From: Pleurocapsa sp. MO_226.B13
Lineage (GTDB): Bacteria > Cyanobacteriota > Cyanobacteriia > Cyanobacteriales > Xenococcaceae
DNA: 8,649 bases
NCBI GenBank assembly: GCA_030064795.1
Contig: JASJEI010000464.1
Span: 1 to 8,649 of the forward strand
Reading direction: 5' to 3'
Made by a program: the position numbers and the translations under genes. Below the pieces are notes generated by a model, which had not been told where the DNA came from, searched no databases, and saw only the letters and a list, made by a program, of their open reading frames with translations. The stretch's first letter is position 1, and every line of letters begins with the position of its first letter. Shown here piece after piece: positions 5,900 to 8,649 of this stretch.

Positions 5900-8128
5900 A
5901 TGACTAAAACCTTTACTGCTGATAATAATGCCGTTCCCGCCCCCAATGCCCAAGAAGGAAAATTAGGAACATTTGGTGGGGTCTATACCCCATCTATTTT
6001 GACCATTCTGGGAGTAATTATGTACCTCCGTTTTGGTTGGGTAGTGGGCAATGTGGGCTTACTTGGCACCATGTTAATTGTTACCCTGTCCACCTCAATT
6101 ACCTTCCTCACTGGTTTATCGATCTCGGCGATCGCTACCGATCGTGTAGTCAAAGGTGGTGGGGCATATTACATGATTAGCCGTTCTTTGGGAATTGAAG
6201 TCGGCGGTGCGGTAGGTATTCCCTTATTTATCGCCCAAACCCTATCGATTGCTCTCTATATCATTGGTTTTGCCGAGAGTGTGGTTCAGACTTTCCCCAC
6301 TTTCCCCATTTTAGACGAGAAGATCCTGGCTCTAGTTACCACAGTGCTAGTGGCAGCAGTGGCACTCAAATCAGCAAGTTGCGCCATTCGCGCCCAGTTT
6401 TTTATTATGGCGGTGATCGCCCTATCTCTAGTTTCTTTTATCTTCGGTCATCCCATTACTGAAACCACCTTGGGTATGAGTAATACACCAGCCAAAACCG
6501 AAGATTTTTGGAGGGTATTTGCGGTCTTTTTCCCCGCCGTAACGGGCATTATGGCAGGGGTAGGAATGTCTGGGGATTTACGCAGTCCCACCCGTTCGAT
6601 TCCCGTTGGTACTTTAGCAGCAGTGGGAACGGGATATTTAATTTATATGGTGATGCCCATAATGTTTGCTTACCGCGCCGATGCAGCTACTTTGATTGCA
6701 GATTTGCTGGTTATGCAGAGTATGTCCTTTTGGGGTGGGGCAATTCTGTTAGGGGTTTGGGGAGCAACTCTATCTAGTGCTTTGGGTAGTATCCTGGGCG
6801 CACCTAGAGTTTTACAGGCATTGGCTAGAGATAAGGTTTTACCACCCTGGTTGAGTTTTTTGGGTAAGGGTAATGGGGCGGATGATGAGCCACGCATCGG
6901 CACAATATTTACCCTAATTATCGCTCTGGTGGCAGTGTTTTTTGGACAATTAAACCTGATTGCGCCAATTCTATCGATGTTCTTTTTGACTACTTACTTT
7001 GTTTTGAACCTAGCGGCAGGATTAGAGAGCTTTTTGCAAAATCCTTCCTTTCGTCCCACTTTCCAGGTTCATTGGTCGTTATCTTTTTTAGGTGCGAGCG
7101 GCTGTTTAGTAGTAATGTTCTTAATTGATGGTGTGGCTACTGTCTTAGCCGCCATCATTGTCTTTGGTGTTTTTATCTGGCTCAAAGAACGAGAACTAGA
7201 AACCGCTTGGGGTGATGTCCGTCGCGGTGTCCTAATGACCATGATTCGCTTTAGCTTACTCCGAATTAATGTCAAGTCGGACAGTAAAAATTGGCGACCC
7301 CATCTGCTAGTATTTTCAGGCATTCCTAGTCGTCGTTTGCCCCTAGTAAAACTATCGGCTGCTTTGACCCACAATCACGGTTTACTTACCTTTGCTAGTG
7401 TATTACCTTTTGGTTCTCGTCATGCTTCTGAATACGCTGGGATTGAAGAAAGAATCCGCAACTATCTCGAACCACAGGGAATTCGCGGTTTAGCACGGGT
7501 AATTACTGCCGAAGACCCCTATACAGGTTTAGAGATGCTTGCTAGTGCTTATGGTTTGGGGGCAGTGATGCCCGATACGATTTTACTCGGTTTTAGCGAG
7601 CAAGAAGAGAGTCGCGTCCGCTACTGTCAGATGATTCACCATCTCTATCAAACTCAACGCCACGTAGTTATGCTACGCCACAACCCCGAACTTAACTTTG
7701 GTCGCTATCGTCGCATCGATATCTGGTGGAGTGGTGGTTTACAGGCTAATGGTGGCTTAATGCTAATTCTGGCTTATTTACTCCGTATTAGCGATGAATG
7801 GCGCCGAGCCGAAATTTACCTCAAACTAATCGTACCAAATGAAGCTGGCGCACAAGTAGCACAAACCAACCTGGAGAATTTAATGGCCAAATTGCGAATC
7901 AAAGCCATTCCCGAGGTGATACTTTCTTATGGTGAATCATTAGATACAATTATTCATCGTTGTTCTGCACATTCTGACTTAGTTTTTATGGGCATCCCTC
8001 AACCAGATAAAATCGATAACTTTGCCGAGTACTACCAAAAATTACAACAGCGTACTTCTGGGTTGCCCACAACGATATTTGTTTTAGCTGCTCCCGATTT
8101 CTCCTTTACCGAGATTTTTTCTGGTTAG
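5900..8128 (+). CDS. SLC12-type cation-chloride cotransporter (Na-K-Cl-like)
   Basis: A 742-residue inner-membrane transporter of the amino acid-polyamine-organocation superfamily, cation-chloride cotransporter branch. About twelve membrane segments span 30-428, followed by a cytoplasmic domain (about 440-742). Family motifs are GVYTPSILTILGVIMYLRFG (27-46, helix 1), KGGGAYYMISRSLG (85-98), FFPAVTGIMAGVGMSGDL (210-227, helix 6) and LSSALGSILGAPRVLQALAR (291-310, helix 8). The soluble part has NWRPHLLVFSG (464-474) and IDIWWSGGL...LMLILAYLL, as in animal members. Aligning by motif with NKCC1 from memory, the potassium site keeps Y120, P212 and T215, and the sodium site keeps A289, S292 and S293. 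This favours Na+-coupled K+/Cl- transport over K-Cl symport, though transport was not shown. The ATG at 5900 lacks a strong ribosome binding site, so coupling to mscS is plausible. Confidence 0.93.
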   Translation: MTKTFTADNNAVPAPNAQEGKLGTFGGVYTPSILTILGVIMYLRFGWVVGNVGLLGTMLIVTLSTSITFLTGLSISAIATDRVVKGGGAYYMISRSLGIEVGGAVGIPLFIAQTLSIALYIIGFAESVVQTFPTFPILDEKILALVTTVLVAAVALKSASCAIRAQFFIMAVIALSLVSFIFGHPITETTLGMSNTPAKTEDFWRVFAVFFPAVTGIMAGVGMSGDLRSPTRSIPVGTLAAVGTGYLIYMVMPIMFAYRADAATLIADLLVMQSMSFWGGAILLGVWGATLSSALGSILGAPRVLQALARDKVLPPWLSFLGKGNGADDEPRIGTIFTLIIALVAVFFGQLNLIAPILSMFFLTTYFVLNLAAGLESFLQNPSFRPTFQVHWSLSFLGASGCLVVMFLIDGVATVLAAIIVFGVFIWLKERELETAWGDVRRGVLMTMIRFSLLRINVKSDSKNWRPHLLVFSGIPSRRLPLVKLSAALTHNHGLLTFASVLPFGSRHASEYAGIEERIRNYLEPQGIRGLARVITAEDPYTGLEMLASAYGLGAVMPDTILLGFSEQEESRVRYCQMIHHLYQTQRHVVMLRHNPELNFGRYRRIDIWWSGGLQANGGLMLILAYLLRISDEWRRAEIYLKLIVPNEAGAQVAQTNLENLMAKLRIKAIPEVILSYGESLDTIIHRCSAHSDLVFMGIPQPDKIDNFAEYYQKLQQRTSGLPTTIFVLAAPDFSFTEIFSG

Positions 8129-8221
8129 TCCTTTAGTTGAAGGAGCAAGGAGACGTACCGCTCACGGGGTGCTGACTTTTCACGGCTTCTCTGAAAGACT
8201 GATTAAATAAGAGTTTCAGCC

Positions 8222-8245
8222 CAAGATTTATTCTCAATAATCTTG
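8222..8245 (+). terminator. Weak hairpin after the cotransporter gene, possible transcript end
   Basis: CAAGATT (8222-8228) pairs with AATCTTG (8239-8245), and ATT/AAT continues the stem after a one-base bulge, leaving a three-base loop. It is about 95 nt beyond the cotransporter stop. The stem is A/T-rich and no T run follows, so intrinsic termination is doubtful. Confidence 0.25.
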
Positions 8246-8333
8246 AGTTAATGACAACAAGTAACGACAAAATCAGGCTTGGGGGATGCGTAAATTTAGC
8301 GCTCGCCTTTCTTAGCAGAGAGCGGATCGAAAA

Positions 8334-8347
8334 TGGTCAATTGACCA
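8334..8347. promoter_or_regulatory. Perfect 14-bp palindrome, possible operator
   Basis: TGGTCAATTGACCA reads the same on both strands, with no mismatch and no loop. A loopless palindrome of this length suits a dimeric repressor or activator site. No gene start lies within view to its right, so the regulated gene, if any, is beyond the window. Confidence 0.4.
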
Positions 8348-8501
8348 CTTCCATATCCCTAATCCCTAATTCCCAAGAAGAAATTTGTGTTACCCCCTTG
8401 ACAAATCATCATGACTGAAAAGTCAGAGCTAGACGCGCCATTAACTGTTGAGCTGCAAGCTGTTTCTTCCTGAACTTTTTTCTAGTTTTTTTAGGTCTGA
8501 T

Positions 8502-8526
8502 TTTTTTGTAATAGGGCTACAAAAAA
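8502..8526. repeat. A/T-rich hairpin with T tract
   Basis: TTTTTTGTA (8502-8510) and TACAAAAAA (8518-8526) form a perfect 9-bp stem around a 7-nt loop. The stem is symmetric and lacks the G/C core of a classical terminator. It lies about 60 nt before the large G/C-rich inverted repeat. Confidence 0.4.
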
Positions 8527-8587
8527 GTTAGTCAAAGTTGGTCAGCCTTATTCAAATGGATAAGTTTTAGCCAGAGGTTATTGCCCG

Positions 8588-8649
8588 CCGACCGCCCCAA
8601 TTGTGAGGGGTAAGCGTGTCAAAGTCCCCAAATTCGTAGGGGCGGTCGG
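8588..8649. repeat. G/C-rich inverted repeat truncated by the window edge
   Basis: CCGACCGCCCC (8588-8598) and GGGGCGGTCGG (8639-8649) are perfect 11-bp complements around a 40-nt centre. The centre also contains GGGG (8607-8610) opposite CCCC (8626-8629) and AATT on both sides. Pairing is unbroken up to the last base of the window, so the right arm probably continues. The phrase TTCGTAGGGGCGG resembles dispersed GTAGGGGC-type palindromic repeats of cyanobacterial intergenic DNA. It stands out from the A/T-rich surroundings. Confidence 0.7.

Larger units (their letters stand above)
8129..8649. other. Noncoding region downstream of the cotransporter gene
   Basis: No coding region of credible length or recognisable product is visible on either strand. 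The stretch contains a weak hairpin at 8222-8245 that may end the mscS-cotransporter transcript and a 14-bp palindrome at 8334-8347. It also has a short CCCTAAT tandem repeat (8357-8370), an A/T-rich hairpin at 8502-8526 and a G/C-rich inverted repeat reaching the window edge. A 20-codon frame at 8411-8473 lacks support. Confidence 0.7.

Noticed and set aside
7069..7374. 101-codon minus-strand frame inside the cotransporter gene
   Set aside because: Antisense to conserved cotransporter sequence, basic low-complexity product, no family resemblance.
8357..8374. CCCTAAT tandem repeat as a possible CRISPR or iteron array
   Set aside because: Only two full copies and a partial one, with no spacers and no replication gene nearby.
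8411..8473. 20-codon frame starting ATG ACT GAA AAG, with TTGACA at 8398-8403 before it
   Set aside because: No ribosome binding sequence, no -10 box at the proper distance, and no recognisable product. The ATG region is mostly a small TGACT-GAAA-AGTCA hairpin.

Overview
The window comes from a cyanobacterium. It carries seven copies of the HIP1 octamer GCGATCGC, a ParB of the long form typical of cyanobacterial plasmids, and a cation-chloride cotransporter paired with an MscS channel. No replication gene, rRNA or tRNA is visible, so chromosome and plasmid cannot be told apart. A partition operon beside an antitoxin gene is compatible with a plasmid or an integrated plasmid.

Layout, left to right. 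(1) 1-144, minus strand: the first 48 codons of a small antitoxin-like gene that runs off the left edge. (2) 145-511: noncoding. It holds four HIP1 octamers within 180 bases, three of them centred in dyads, and a 9-bp stem-loop just past the parB stop. (3) 512-2027, minus strand: a parA-parB operon with an 8-nt overlap. (4) 2143-3707: an IS-like element with 19-bp inverted repeats and a minus-strand DDE transposase broken by one extra base near 3277. (5) 3815-4129, plus strand: a degenerate reading frame resembling only the C-terminal cytoplasmic domain of an MscS channel. (6) 4210-8128, plus strand: a complete mscS-family gene followed after 16 nt by a 742-residue SLC12-type Na-K-Cl cotransporter, probably one operon. 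(7) 8129-8649: noncoding, with a perfect 14-bp palindrome, an A/T-rich hairpin, and a G/C-rich inverted repeat whose right arm is cut by the window edge.

Functionally there are two blocks. The left half is a stability and mobility module: antitoxin, ParAB and IS. The right half is an osmotic module. The cotransporter would move Na+, K+ and Cl- across the membrane, and the MscS-type channel would release solutes when membrane tension rises. The long gap without HIP1 sites (396-4803) covers the stability/mobility block, the mscS remnant and the first part of the intact mscS, which fits a different or recent origin for at least the block left of mscS.

The observations most worth a second look are the HIP1-centred dyads beside parB, the vertebrate-like ion-site residues in the bacterial cotransporter, the mscS remnant next to an intact mscS, and the hairpin covering the transposase start. 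I found no clearly new multigene system.
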